This document shows positions 25,938-33,330 of a stretch of DNA of 48,709 nucleotides, one piece after another. A program made the translations under genes and the position numbers. How positions within the stretch are numbered: position 1 is the stretch's first letter; every line of letters starts with the position of its first letter. Source of the DNA: Bacteroidales bacterium M8 (GTDB lineage: Bacteria; Bacteroidota; Bacteroidia; Bacteroidales; Muribaculaceae); the NCBI GenBank assembly GCA_001689495.1, contig LUJS01000006.1, positions 1 through 48,709 on the forward strand, written 5' to 3'. Below the pieces are notes generated by a model. It did no database searches. It was not told the DNA's origin and saw nothing but the letters and a program-made list of their open reading frames with translations.

Positions 25938-27980
25938 TCACTCGACATCCTCGAGCAGGTCTACGAGATCGCCGTCCACTTTGGCGACCTCGCGCAGCTG
26001 CGGGTCAAGACGGAATGCATTCTCGATATGGTTTATGGCGGCAGTGTATTCGTCCACTCGGTTGGCTGCAACGGCCTTGAGGTACTCCTCGCTCGCCGTG
26101 CCGCCGAGATGCTGGGCCTTGCGCCATGCCTGATCGTTGGCCTTGACGGCCAGAAGCATCACCACCTCGTTTATGGGCGATTCAGCCGATACTTCCTGCA
26201 TCACGTTCTCGTATCTGCCATTGAAGACCTCGGTATAGACCTTTGCCTTGTGGAATCGGGGATCTTCGTCGGGGAGGGTCGATGCCAGCGAGTCGGCCTC
26301 GTGATAGCGGTATGTGGACAGGCATGCCGCAATCTGGTTCAAGCGTGCCTCGTCGGGAATCTTCTTGGCTCCGGGGACGAGGAACGGCGCCAGTATCTCG
26401 GGGTCGGGTTGACCTTTTTCCAGCATGAGCGCTGCGAGGTCTGTCGCGGCGACAAGGAACTTGGGATGCACCTCGAGTGCCTTGCGTAGCATTGTCTCCT
26501 TCTCCTCGGGTGTCTTGGCTACGTTGCGATAGAGCCGGAAGAACTCGAATCTCGACAGCGAGGCAGGCTTCTTGGCATAGACCTCGGCAATCTCGTCGTC
26601 GGTGAGATAGCGGTATTGCGAGGTGACGAACTCATAGCTCACGCGGCGCAGGCGTGGCAAATATGTCCGGGCGATGACATCCCTGTAGAACGGCAACCGG
26701 GTGATGTTGGCAGACTGTCTGTCGGGGTTGCCCTCATACTTGTCGACTATCTCCTTGACCTTGTCGGCCTCCTCGACCAGCGAATCGGCGCGGAGCATGG
26801 CCACCAGAGGCTCCCATGTGGCCACCGAGGCGTCGGCCGACGTCTCGACGTAGCGTCTCGTGGTCGGCGAGAGGTTGGCGTAGACAAAATCAAGGGCCGA
26901 TTTCATACGTTGCTGCGCCAGCGTCAGGTTGCGCATATAGTTGCCCTCGGGCGAGGCCGTGGTAGCGATGGTGAAGCTCTTGAGTGCGGCGTCGGGGTCG
27001 TTCTCGACCATGCGGAGCTGATTCATCAGCGATTCCATCTCGCGGCGGTTGTCACCCTGATCCATGTCGAGGTTGGACTTGCCCACCGCAAACGTCAGCA
27101 TCACGTCGCCCTTGGTGTCGCGCAACTGCATCTCGGGCGTGGGCATGAACGCCGAGTCCATAACCTCGGATCCGAGCAGCGAGTACTGGAAGAAACGCAG
27201 GGGATTGACCACGCCACGGGCAATGGTGGTGGTGTCGCGATAGAACACGCGGTTGTAATTCTCCATGGCCATAAGCATGTCGCAGCGGAAGTCGTCGTCG
27301 GGACAAGCCACCCAGACGGAGTCGTTGTAGGTGATGACGGCGTCACCCTTGCCGTGCTCCTTGCCCTTGACCTCGGAGTATCTTGACAGCGGATCCTGCG
27401 ACTTGTCATAGTCATACATGCGCTCCTGAGTGATGTCATAGCGGCGACCATCGAACACGATGGGCTTCATGTACTGCATCTTGCGGCGAGTGACATTAAA
27501 CAGCTCGGGCTGGATGATAAGGCGTGTCGACGATCCGAAAAGACGGCGGGGCACCTTGACGCGGGTCTTGATGGTGAGATAGTTGCCCTTGACCTCGATG
27601 TCGGTGGGCTCGGGGGCCACCACCTTGAGCTTGCTTTTGGCGGCCACGGTGACCTCGTCGAGCGTTATTGACGACCTCGCGAGACTGACGTCGAGAGTCA
27701 GTCGGCCCTCGACGGGCACCTCGGTCTCCTCCGAGCCGAGAATCGAGAACAACAGCTTGCCGTCCGAGTCTATCACGACCAGATACTTGCCCTCCTCGTT
27801 TGTCGAAGCGAGCAGCTTGTCATTCTCCACGTTATATATGCATACGCCCTGCAGGGGCTCGCCGGCGGTGTTGGTCACGATGCCGCGCACGTTTATATCC
27901 TTGGCCGAGGCCGTCATGGCGGTCAGCGCCACGAGGGCAGCGGCGGCAAAACGATTCATGTTCTTCATATCAAGCATCAT
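25938..27980 (-). CDS. Carboxypeptidase-regulatory / OmpA-like / TPR envelope protein
   Basis: A 680-residue exported protein with a signal peptide (cleavage after TASA, residue 26). Residues about 29-115 form a carboxypeptidase-regulatory-like beta domain (INVRGIVTNTAGEPLQGVCIYN, ITLDEVTV). A middle region of unknown fold follows. An OmpA-like peptidoglycan-associating domain lies at about 292-375 (TFAVGKSNLD, then TASPEGNYMRN and LAQQRMKSAL). Helical TPR-like repeats run from about 480 to the acidic C-terminus. Similar OmpA-family proteins accompany DUF3575 genes in Bacteroidales fimbria-type loci. It lies 6 bases after the DUF3575 gene and 43 before the four-barrel gene, so it is the middle of a three-gene operon. 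It could tie surface parts to the cell wall. Confidence 0.75.
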   Translation of the reverse strand: MMLDMKNMNRFAAAALVALTAMTASAKDINVRGIVTNTAGEPLQGVCIYNVENDKLLASTNEEGKYLVVIDSDGKLLFSILGSEETEVPVEGRLTLDVSLARSSITLDEVTVAAKSKLKVVAPEPTDIEVKGNYLTIKTRVKVPRRLFGSSTRLIIQPELFNVTRRKMQYMKPIVFDGRRYDITQERMYDYDKSQDPLSRYSEVKGKEHGKGDAVITYNDSVWVACPDDDFRCDMLMAMENYNRVFYRDTTTIARGVVNPLRFFQYSLLGSEVMDSAFMPTPEMQLRDTKGDVMLTFAVGKSNLDMDQGDNRREMESLMNQLRMVENDPDAALKSFTIATTASPEGNYMRNLTLAQQRMKSALDFVYANLSPTTRRYVETSADASVATWEPLVAMLRADSLVEEADKVKEIVDKYEGNPDRQSANITRLPFYRDVIARTYLPRLRRVSYEFVTSQYRYLTDDEIAEVYAKKPASLSRFEFFRLYRNVAKTPEEKETMLRKALEVHPKFLVAATDLAALMLEKGQPDPEILAPFLVPGAKKIPDEARLNQIAACLSTYRYHEADSLASTLPDEDPRFHKAKVYTEVFNGRYENVMQEVSAESPINEVVMLLAVKANDQAWRKAQHLGGTASEEYLKAVAANRVDEYTAAINHIENAFRLDPQLREVAKVDGDLVDLLEDVE

Positions 27981-27986
27981 TACCGA

Positions 27987-28535
27987 TTATTTTAGCACAT
28001 AGGCAAACGACACGCCCAGACGGGGCACGGGCACCCATCGCGACATATTGACATTCTCGGGTTGCTCGGCCGGTTCGTGCCACTGTCGGCCACGGGCTCG
28101 GCCCAGACCTATGCCGGCAGTGAACTCGACGTTCCAGTGGCGCGACAGCACGAGGGCATAGCCATAGTCTACGCCAAGAGCAAAGAGATCGCCCTTCCAG
28201 TGACGGTCGCGCAGGCGGAAGTCAAAGAGCATGGCCGTGGCGCTGACGCCCACGAAATGGCGGGCCATGGGGCGGTTGAGCCACCAGCGCAACTGCGGGC
28301 TGATGTTGATGTTGCGCAGACGTATGTCATTGAAACCGGGATAGTGGCCGAGGGGCGACCCGCCGACGTCGATGCCGAGTGTGATTTTGCGTGACATACG
28401 GGCCTCGAGCGCGAGGTTGGGCGAGGCAAGGAGCCATTCGAGTGCATTGGTTCTGATCGCAACCCTCTGGGCATGCGCCTCGCCGACACACAATATGGCA
28501 ATAAGCATAAACAGCAAACGAATTTTTCTTGTCAT
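27987..28535 (-). CDS. DUF3575 family outer-membrane protein
   Basis: A 182-residue protein with a signal peptide (MTRKIRLLFMLIAILCVGEAHAQ) and a predicted small beta-barrel. The DUF3575 opening is clear: RVAIRTNALEWLLASPNLALE; then the SPQLRWWLNRPMARHFVG segment and alternating strands. Members often sit at the head of operons with OmpA-like proteins and fimbrillins, and their role is unknown. Here it leads the three-gene envelope operon. No TAnnTTTG promoter is evident in the 147 bases upstream. That gap holds a 6-bp hairpin (28632-28647), so transcription may also come from the regulator genes upstream. Confidence 0.82.
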   Translation of the reverse strand: MTRKIRLLFMLIAILCVGEAHAQRVAIRTNALEWLLASPNLALEARMSRKITLGIDVGGSPLGHYPGFNDIRLRNINISPQLRWWLNRPMARHFVGVSATAMLFDFRLRDRHWKGDLFALGVDYGYALVLSRHWNVEFTAGIGLGRARGRQWHEPAEQPENVNMSRWVPVPRLGVSFAYVLK

Positions 28536-28682
28536 CTGAAATATCGTATCTATTTGGAAAACAGTCAGGACCCTCGACGGGCACTCTGAATAGTAAGTTG
28601 TAAAAAACAGCGAAAAACCAACAGTTGTAAACGTGAGGCGATATAAATCGCCGAGATTATAACGTGTGAGGAGGCGAATTGT

Positions 28683-29210
28683 TCAACCGGTTATGTCCTC
28701 CATTTTCACCAGACCTGTCGCTATGGCAAAAATGGTGAGACCCGCGGGCGAATGTATCTTGAGTTTCGATGCGATATTGCGGCGATGGGTCATCACGGTG
28801 TTGACCGAAACATTCATGTTTGCCGCAATCTCTTTGTTTGAAAGACCCTTGACGATCTGCAATATCACGTCGCGTTCTCTGGGACTGAGTTCAGAGCATC
28901 TCGGGTCTTTGGGTTCGGGAGCAAGCAGGGCCGAGACCTTGCGTATTATCTCCTCGCGTGTTTCATATATGTCGACGGTATCGTCAAAGACCGACCGCAC
29001 CGAATCGGGCACGGCACCGGTCAGGACTCCGATGCTCCTCACGTCGGCGCCAAAAGCACCTATGGTGAAGGGGTCGGCTATCGCAAGCGAAATATCGTCG
29101 GAAGCGATGTCTGAGACAAAGGCCACGCAATCAAGCGTCTGCAACACATTGCGGATACCCTCTTCGATCAGGGGCGAGGACAATCTTATGGCTACCGTCT
29201 GTCTCCTCAT
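28683..29210 (-). CDS. LuxR-type regulator with degenerate receiver domain
   Basis: A 175-residue transcription factor. Residues 108-165 form a GerE/LuxR helix-turn-helix (LSPRERDVILQIVKGLSNKEIA, SVNTVMTHRRNIASKL). Residues 1-100 have the shape of a response-regulator receiver (the SPLIEEGIRNVLQ helix matches the usual HPLVREGL), but the acidic pocket is replaced by RLSS and no clear phospho-acceptor Asp follows. It is therefore probably not controlled by phosphorylation. Its start overlaps the hemerythrin gene stop as ATGA, so the two proteins are made together and may interact. Its target may be the adjacent envelope operon, but that is inference from position. Confidence 0.85.
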   Translation of the reverse strand: MRRQTVAIRLSSPLIEEGIRNVLQTLDCVAFVSDIASDDISLAIADPFTIGAFGADVRSIGVLTGAVPDSVRSVFDDTVDIYETREEIIRKVSALLAPEPKDPRCSELSPRERDVILQIVKGLSNKEIAANMNVSVNTVMTHRRNIASKLKIHSPAGLTIFAIATGLVKMEDITG

Positions 29211-29902
29211 GACAAAGTCTGTTCGAGTCGTCTGAGAAGGGGCACGAGAATGCGATTCTCTATTTCGGAATGCACTTTCAGGTCTGCCTCGCAGTTGCAG
29301 ATGTCCACGAGAACATCATACATGCGGTATGGCACCGAGGTGGTGTAATACCGCAGTATGATGTTTTTGAGTTCGGACAGATTGTCCTCGACATCGTGGT
29401 CGTGACGTTTCAGGAAGTCGTCGGCCGAATATCCGCACCTCTCCCCTCTCTCCAGTCGGGCTACATAGGGGAAGAGCACCGTCTCCTCATACTCGAAATG
29501 AGATTTGCCCGACTCTATGTAATCGTCGAAATACTTGACGATTATGGGATTTATCTGAGCCTGTGCGGGGTCAAGGGCGGCAAGCATGTTGCCCCTGATG
29601 TGCGGGAACTTGTAGTCGAGATAGTAGTTGTGCGAATTGTGCAGGAATTCGGCCACGTCGCCCGGGCTGACGCGCTCAAGCCGGGCATTGTCGATCCCGC
29701 CAGTCAGGATGAAGTTGACCGTGAGCAGGAAGACGTCCGTCTTGATTCCCGAGATGCGGCAGAGCTCATCTATTGTCTTGTCGCCGAATCCCAGCGGGAG
29801 CGAGAATCGGCTCAGCAGGGTCAGTGTCTCATAGTCGGCCTCGACGAGGTCGGCCACGAGGTCTGTCTCTACGAACAGTCTGTGTGTCTGCTGATGACTC
29901 AA
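29207..29902 (-). CDS. Hemerythrin-domain protein (RIC/ScdA-like)
   Basis: A 231-residue protein. Residues about 20-70 resemble the ScdA N-terminal domain (KTIDELCRISGIKTDVFLLTVNFIL), though only one Cys is present. Residues 85-225 form a hemerythrin fold with spaced ligands: HNSHNYYLDYKFPHIR, HFEYEE, HDHDVEDNLSELK and HSEIENRILVPLLRRLE. RIC/YtfE proteins bind a di-iron centre and act in iron-sulfur repair after nitrosative or oxidative stress; others bind oxygen. Co-translation with a LuxR-type DNA-binding protein lacking a working receiver suggests a di-iron sensor controlling a regulator. It lies 24 bases after the DUF5606 gene. Confidence 0.87.
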   Translation of the reverse strand: MSHQQTHRLFVETDLVADLVEADYETLTLLSRFSLPLGFGDKTIDELCRISGIKTDVFLLTVNFILTGGIDNARLERVSPGDVAEFLHNSHNYYLDYKFPHIRGNMLAALDPAQAQINPIIVKYFDDYIESGKSHFEYEETVLFPYVARLERGERCGYSADDFLKRHDHDVEDNLSELKNIILRYYTTSVPYRMYDVLVDICNCEADLKVHSEIENRILVPLLRRLEQTLS

Positions 29903-29926
29903 AACCGTGTCAGGGGGCGTGTGTGG

Positions 29927-30361
29927 TTACTCGGCTTTCTCCTCTGCAGCCTCCTCGGTCTCCTCGGCCTCGGGTGCGAAGTCGGTGATGCCGGCCTGAA
30001 GCAGCTGGTTATACCAAGAGAAGAGTTTCTTGATGTCGGTGGTATATACCCTCTCGCGATCGAACTCGGGGAGGATCTCGCCGAAGTACTCCCTGATCTC
30101 CTTGTCACCGCCAAGAGCCTTGACGTCTACGGGCTTGCCGTCGGTCTTGGTCTTGACAGCCTCGAGCACGTTGCCGAGCAGGGTGTCCTCGCCGTCCTCG
30201 GTATAGATCGAGATGTCGGCCAGCGAGATGACCTTGTCATGAGCATAGGCGGGAGTACGCTTGCCGTTGGCGATCGACTCGACGATTAGCATGTTCTTGC
30301 CGCGGTTGACAAGACGGAAGAGACCCGGACGACCGGAAATCGAGAGTATATTCTTGAGCAT
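29927..30361 (-). CDS. DUF5606 family protein
   Basis: A 144-residue protein of the Bacteroidetes-restricted DUF5606 family, recognised by the opening MLKNILSISGRPGLFRLVNRG and the following MLIVESIANGKRTPAYAHDKVISLADISIYTED block. Function is unknown. The C-terminal 20 residues are acidic (EAEETEEAAEEKAE). No signal peptide is present. It has a strong upstream promoter and is first in an operon with the hemerythrin and LuxR genes. Confidence 0.9.
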   Translation of the reverse strand: MLKNILSISGRPGLFRLVNRGKNMLIVESIANGKRTPAYAHDKVISLADISIYTEDGEDTLLGNVLEAVKTKTDGKPVDVKALGGDKEIREYFGEILPEFDRERVYTTDIKKLFSWYNQLLQAGITDFAPEAEETEEAAEEKAE

Positions 30362-30433
30362 AGTTTCTGTGAGGTTTTAAGATATTGTGGAATTGCGCCG
30401 TCGACAGTTGACAGGCTTTATTTTTTCAGAGTG

Positions 30434-30465
30434 CAAAATTAACAATTCCCGAGCAAAAACACAAA
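30434..30465 (-). promoter_or_regulatory. Promoter of the DUF5606-hemerythrin-LuxR operon
   Basis: Minus strand TTTG (30465-30462), 20 bases, TAATTTTG (30441-30434). Full consensus, with a leader of about 65 bases. Confidence 0.75.
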
Positions 30466-30542
30466 CAGAAGTTTTAAAAAAGCTGTTATCTGGCCAAATT
30501 TATGTCGAAAGCACAAGAATCAGGCCCATAACACGCTGATGT

Positions 30543-30791
30543 TCAGTTTTCGGCGATTTGGGCCAAAGCACGCGCCAACTGGTCGGGACACGATGTGCAC
30601 TTGGACCCGCAGCGTATGCCGCCGAGGCGCTCGATAACCTCTTGGGGCTTCATGCCCCTGACCAGCGAGCCGATGCCCTGAAGGTTGCCGTGGCATCCTC
30701 CCTGAAAGGTCACTGAACTGATGCGTCCGTCCTCGATTTCGATGTCGATGTTGCGCGAGCAGACTCCGCTCGGTGTATAGGAATATTTCAT
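30543..30791 (-). CDS. TIGR03905 family TSCPD domain protein
   Basis: An 82-residue protein with the whole TSCPD domain: MKYSYTPSGVCSRNIDIEIEDG, VTFQGGCHGNLQGIGSLV, and the namesake C-terminal GSKCTSCPDQLARAL. Four conserved Cys are visible (C11, C33, C61, C65 region plus C68), as in the family. The same domain occurs at the C-terminus of some ribonucleotide reductases, where it is thought to bind metal or act in redox. The stand-alone function is unknown. A hairpin with a T-run lies 70-110 bases upstream on the same strand and may attenuate it. Confidence 0.9.
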   Translation of the reverse strand: MKYSYTPSGVCSRNIDIEIEDGRISSVTFQGGCHGNLQGIGSLVRGMKPQEVIERLGGIRCGSKCTSCPDQLARALAQIAEN

Positions 30792-30861
30792 CTGATGACA
30801 ATAATGTGATTATACGAGAGAATAACTCTGCCGCATCGCTGTTTATTGTGGAGGGCAATAC

Positions 30862-30897
30862 AAAAAAAGACGCCCTCTGCATCACGCAGCAGGCGCC
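30862..30897 (-). terminator. Intrinsic terminator or attenuator upstream of the TSCPD gene
   Basis: Minus strand GGCGCC (30897-30892) pairs with GGCGTC (30874-30869), with inner CTGC/GCAG, followed by seven Ts (30868-30862). A competing stem GAGGGC (30877-30872) with GCCCTC (30856-30851) would disrupt it, as in attenuators. The downstream gene starts at 30791. Confidence 0.6.
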
Positions 30898-31218
30898 CGC
30901 AATTATAATCATCAATTCTAATTATCGGTATGCGTTTTCTCAAACTCTTCTCCGGCGACGCGCTCGGGCGACAGTGGAGATGGGTCAGGATAATTTTTTT
31001 TGAATGATGCTTGATTCAGAAAATATCAAAAAGTATGAAAGAGGAATTTGGGACAGCCGGTTGCTGTCACTACCTTTTGGCCGGTCTGTCGGGTCGGGGA
31101 GTCCATTCGCTGATGAAGATTCCCGAATGTGTAAACAATCAACTTTGTTATTAACGACTATGAAAATTCTGGCTTAATATATATTGGTTTATCATCTTAT
31201 GGGTCTTGTTCCTTTTTA
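30862..31218 (-). ncRNA. Candidate structured RNA in the folE-TSCPD gap
   Basis: The 545 bases between the TSCPD start and the folE stop have no convincing gene. On the minus strand the stretch is bounded by a promoter (31225-31256) and a terminator-like hairpin (30862-30897), giving a transcript of about 355 bases. Inside, GACAGACCGG (31090-31081) pairs with CCGGCTGTC (31061-31053) with one bulge, and an outer GGGAAT (31124-31119 region) can pair with ATTCCTC (about 31049-31041). It lacks the marks of tmRNA, RNase P RNA or SRP RNA that I looked for. It may be a leader of the TSCPD gene or a free RNA. Confidence 0.3.
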
Positions 31219-31224
31219 GTGATG

Positions 31225-31256
31225 CAAAGTTACAACAAAAAAAGCCCTCGGTCAAG
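31225..31256 (-). promoter_or_regulatory. Promoter driving the folE-TSCPD gap leftwards
   Basis: Minus strand CTTG (31256-31253), 20 bases, TAACTTTG (31232-31225). It overlaps the folE terminator, so transcription restarts just where folE ends. Confidence 0.6.
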
Positions 31257-31262
31257 GGCTTT
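31237..31262 (-). terminator. Terminator of folE
   Basis: An 8-bp stem (31241-31248 with 31255-31262, six-base loop) followed on the minus strand by a run of seven Ts, about 75 bases after the folE stop. Confidence 0.85.
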
Positions 31263-31336
31263 AACTCTAATTCATTAAAAATCAGGCGAGATTTAACAAT
31301 TTGCCTTTACGGCGAGGCCAATTAACAATATTTTTG

Positions 31337-31921
31337 TTAACGCGAGATGGCCCTGAAAAACTCCTCGCGCAGCGTGGGGTCGGTGTCGAAAACACCGGCG
31401 GTCTCGACCGTCGATGTCACCGACTGCTGCTTCTCGACGCCGCGCATCTTCATGCACAGGTGTTCGCCGTCGCAGACCACGATGGCGCCCTTGGCTCCGA
31501 GCTTGTCCATGACGAGACGGCAGATCTGTGCCGTCATGCGCTCCTGCACCTGCAGGCGGCGGGCATAATAGTCGACAAGTCTTGCCAGCTTGCTCAGGCC
31601 GATTGTCTTGCCGTCGGGGATGTATCCGACTGACACCCGTCCGTAGAACGGGAGTATGTGGTGCTCGCAGAGCGAATAAAACTCGATGTCGCGCACGATC
31701 ACCATCCTTGAGCCCTCGTGGGTGAAGATGGCGCCGTTGATTATGGCATCGGGGTCCTGACGATAGCCTCTGGTCAGATATGCCATGGCGCGGGCGGCCC
31801 TGAGAGGGGTCTTCACAAGCCCCTCGCGCGAGGTATCCTCGCCCAGCAGGCGGAGTATCTCGGCATAGTGTCCGGCAATCTCGCTTATGGCCTCGTCAGT
31901 GAGTCCGCAGTTCTTGTCCAT
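31337..31921 (-). CDS. folE: GTP cyclohydrolase I
   Basis: A 194-residue FolE that opens the guanine ring of GTP to form dihydroneopterin triphosphate, the first step of folate synthesis. The zinc and active-site block FYSLCEHHILPFYGRVSVGYIPDG is intact, as are LSKLARLVDYYARRLQVQERM and the late Cys in VCDGEHLCMKMRG with the following STVETAGVF. It starts 3 bases after the SPOR gene stop and ends at a strong terminator. The later-step gene folB is in this window at 42464-42817. Confidence 0.95.
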   Translation of the reverse strand: MDKNCGLTDEAISEIAGHYAEILRLLGEDTSREGLVKTPLRAARAMAYLTRGYRQDPDAIINGAIFTHEGSRMVIVRDIEFYSLCEHHILPFYGRVSVGYIPDGKTIGLSKLARLVDYYARRLQVQERMTAQICRLVMDKLGAKGAIVVCDGEHLCMKMRGVEKQQSVTSTVETAGVFDTDPTLREEFFRAISR

Positions 31922-31924
31922 TCG

Positions 31925-32407
31925 TCAGTTTGCTGAAATATTGACTCTGTCTCTCACGACACGTATCTCCTTGCTGTATGAGGGGAATGCCTTGCGCAGC
32001 TCCTCGGCTGCGGCATTGGCCTCCTGCTGCGTGCGGAAATCGCCCACCTTGAGGCGCCAGTATGGCGACGTATAGCGCACATAGGTCTGATATTGCGGGA
32101 AGCGGGCGTTGATGACCCTCTGCTTGCTTCCGGCCTCAGACTTGGCCGTGCGCGGATTGTTGTCACTGAAGACCTGCACGCGGTATCCGGCCATGCGGCC
32201 GTTGACGGGGCGCGGCGCGGCCTCCTCCTTGGGTTGTTCCTCCTCTGCGGCCTCTTCGTTCCTGACGAGGCGGTTCAGCAGAGCATCGGGCAGTTCGACA
32301 CTGTTGCGGTGTCCGGCCGAGATATGGTCGATGATGGTGACGACCGTGGCGTCGGCCATGGCCGTGAGCGACACTGCGGCGCAAAGCGGGAGGAAGATGG
32401 CTCTCAT
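31925..32407 (-). CDS. SPOR-domain envelope protein
   Basis: A 160-residue exported protein: signal peptide (MRAIFLPLCAAVSLTAMADA), an acidic Glu/Pro-rich linker (EEAAEEEQPKEEAAPRP) and a C-terminal SPOR domain (GYRVQVFSDNNPRTAKSEAG, then SPYWRLKVGDFRTQQEANAAAEELRKAFP). SPOR domains bind denuded septal peptidoglycan, so a division-site or cell-wall role is likely. It is immediately followed by folE, but the functions look unrelated. Confidence 0.9.
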   Translation of the reverse strand: MRAIFLPLCAAVSLTAMADATVVTIIDHISAGHRNSVELPDALLNRLVRNEEAAEEEQPKEEAAPRPVNGRMAGYRVQVFSDNNPRTAKSEAGSKQRVINARFPQYQTYVRYTSPYWRLKVGDFRTQQEANAAAEELRKAFPSYSKEIRVVRDRVNISAN

Positions 32408-32434
32408 GGTGAAGGGCTTTTTAAAATGATTATC

Positions 32435-32468
32435 GGATGCCGCATGGCCACGGGGCCGTGCGGCATCC
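32435..32468 (-). terminator. Hairpin after tpiA
   Basis: A long inverted repeat (GGATGCCGCA at 32435-32444 with its complement at 32459-32468, inner GGCC/GGCC) in the 92-base gap between tpiA and the SPOR gene. It is not followed by a good T-run on the minus strand, so it may be a weak terminator or a processing or stability element. Confidence 0.5.
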
Positions 32469-32499
32469 TTGAAATAGGGTTAAGACCTGAATGGGATTA

Positions 32500-33255
32500 T
32501 CAGAATGCGTTGACAATGCCCATGAACGACTCAGCCTCGAGAGCTGCGCCGCCGATGAGACCGCCGTCTACGTTGGGCTTCGAGAAGATCTCCTTGGCGT
32601 TGGAGGGCTTGCAGCTTCCGCCATAGAGGATTGAAGTATTCTCGGCTACCTCCGCGCCATACTTGTCGGCGATGGTCTTGCGGATGAAGGCGTGGATCTC
32701 CTCGGCCTGATCGGCGGTAGCGGTCTTGCCGGTGCCGATGGCCCAGACGGGCTCGTATGCCAGAACGATCTTGCCGAACTCCTCGGCGCTGAGGTTGAAG
32801 AGGCCCTCTTCGATCTGAGTCTTGACAACATCGAAGTATGTACCGTCCTCGCGCTGCTCGAGCACCTCGCCGATGCAGAAGATGGGAGTCAGGGAGTTGT
32901 CGAGTGCCAGACGCACCTTGTCGCGGAGAATCTCTGAGGTCTCGCCATAGTACTGGCGACGCTCTGAGTGACCGAGAATGACATAGTTGGCGCCTGTCGA
33001 GGCAACCATGGCTGCCGAAACCTCGCCTGTGTATGCGCCCGACTTGTGGTCGGCGCAGTTTTCGGCACCCAGACCCAGCTTGTTCTTGTCGATGACCTCA
33101 TTGATCATGGCAAGGTGAGTGAAGGGTACGCAGATGATCACGTCGCACTTGGGCGACTCGGTGGCAAGGGCGTCATTTACCTGCTTGGCAAGCTTGATGC
33201 CTTCGGGCAGGGTGGTGTTCATTTTCCAGTTGCCTGCAACGATGTTCTTTCTCAT
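32500..33255 (-). CDS. tpiA: Triosephosphate isomerase
   Basis: A 251-residue TIM-barrel enzyme interconverting dihydroxyacetone phosphate and glyceraldehyde 3-phosphate. All catalytic elements are present: the lysine in AGNWKMN, the histidine in VILGHSERR, and the glutamate in LAYEPVWAIGTGKTA, which also holds the flexible loop. The C-terminal phosphate-binding ILYGGSCKPSNA and GGLIGGAAL are intact. It has its own full-consensus promoter. Confidence 0.97.
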   Translation of the reverse strand: MRKNIVAGNWKMNTTLPEGIKLAKQVNDALATESPKCDVIICVPFTHLAMINEVIDKNKLGLGAENCADHKSGAYTGEVSAAMVASTGANYVILGHSERRQYYGETSEILRDKVRLALDNSLTPIFCIGEVLEQREDGTYFDVVKTQIEEGLFNLSAEEFGKIVLAYEPVWAIGTGKTATADQAEEIHAFIRKTIADKYGAEVAENTSILYGGSCKPSNAKEIFSKPNVDGGLIGGAALEAESFMGIVNAF

Positions 33256-33292
33256 TTTACCTTGTAAATATGTTTGTTGAAAAATCTGAGGA

Positions 33293-33324
33293 CAAAATTA
33301 GCAATTTCCGTCGAGATAATCAAA
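33293..33324 (-). promoter_or_regulatory. Promoter of tpiA
   Basis: Minus strand TTTG (33324-33321), 20 bases, TAATTTTG (33300-33293). Exact consensus, with a leader of about 30 bases. Confidence 0.8.
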
Positions 33325-33330
33325 AATATA

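Noticed and set aside
30930..31007. A 25-codon plus-strand frame (MRFLKLFSGDALGRQ...) in the folE-TSCPD gap that looks like the N-terminus of a membrane protein.
   Set aside because: Too short, stops at once, and has no promoter. It could be a relic of a lost gene but there is nothing further to support it.
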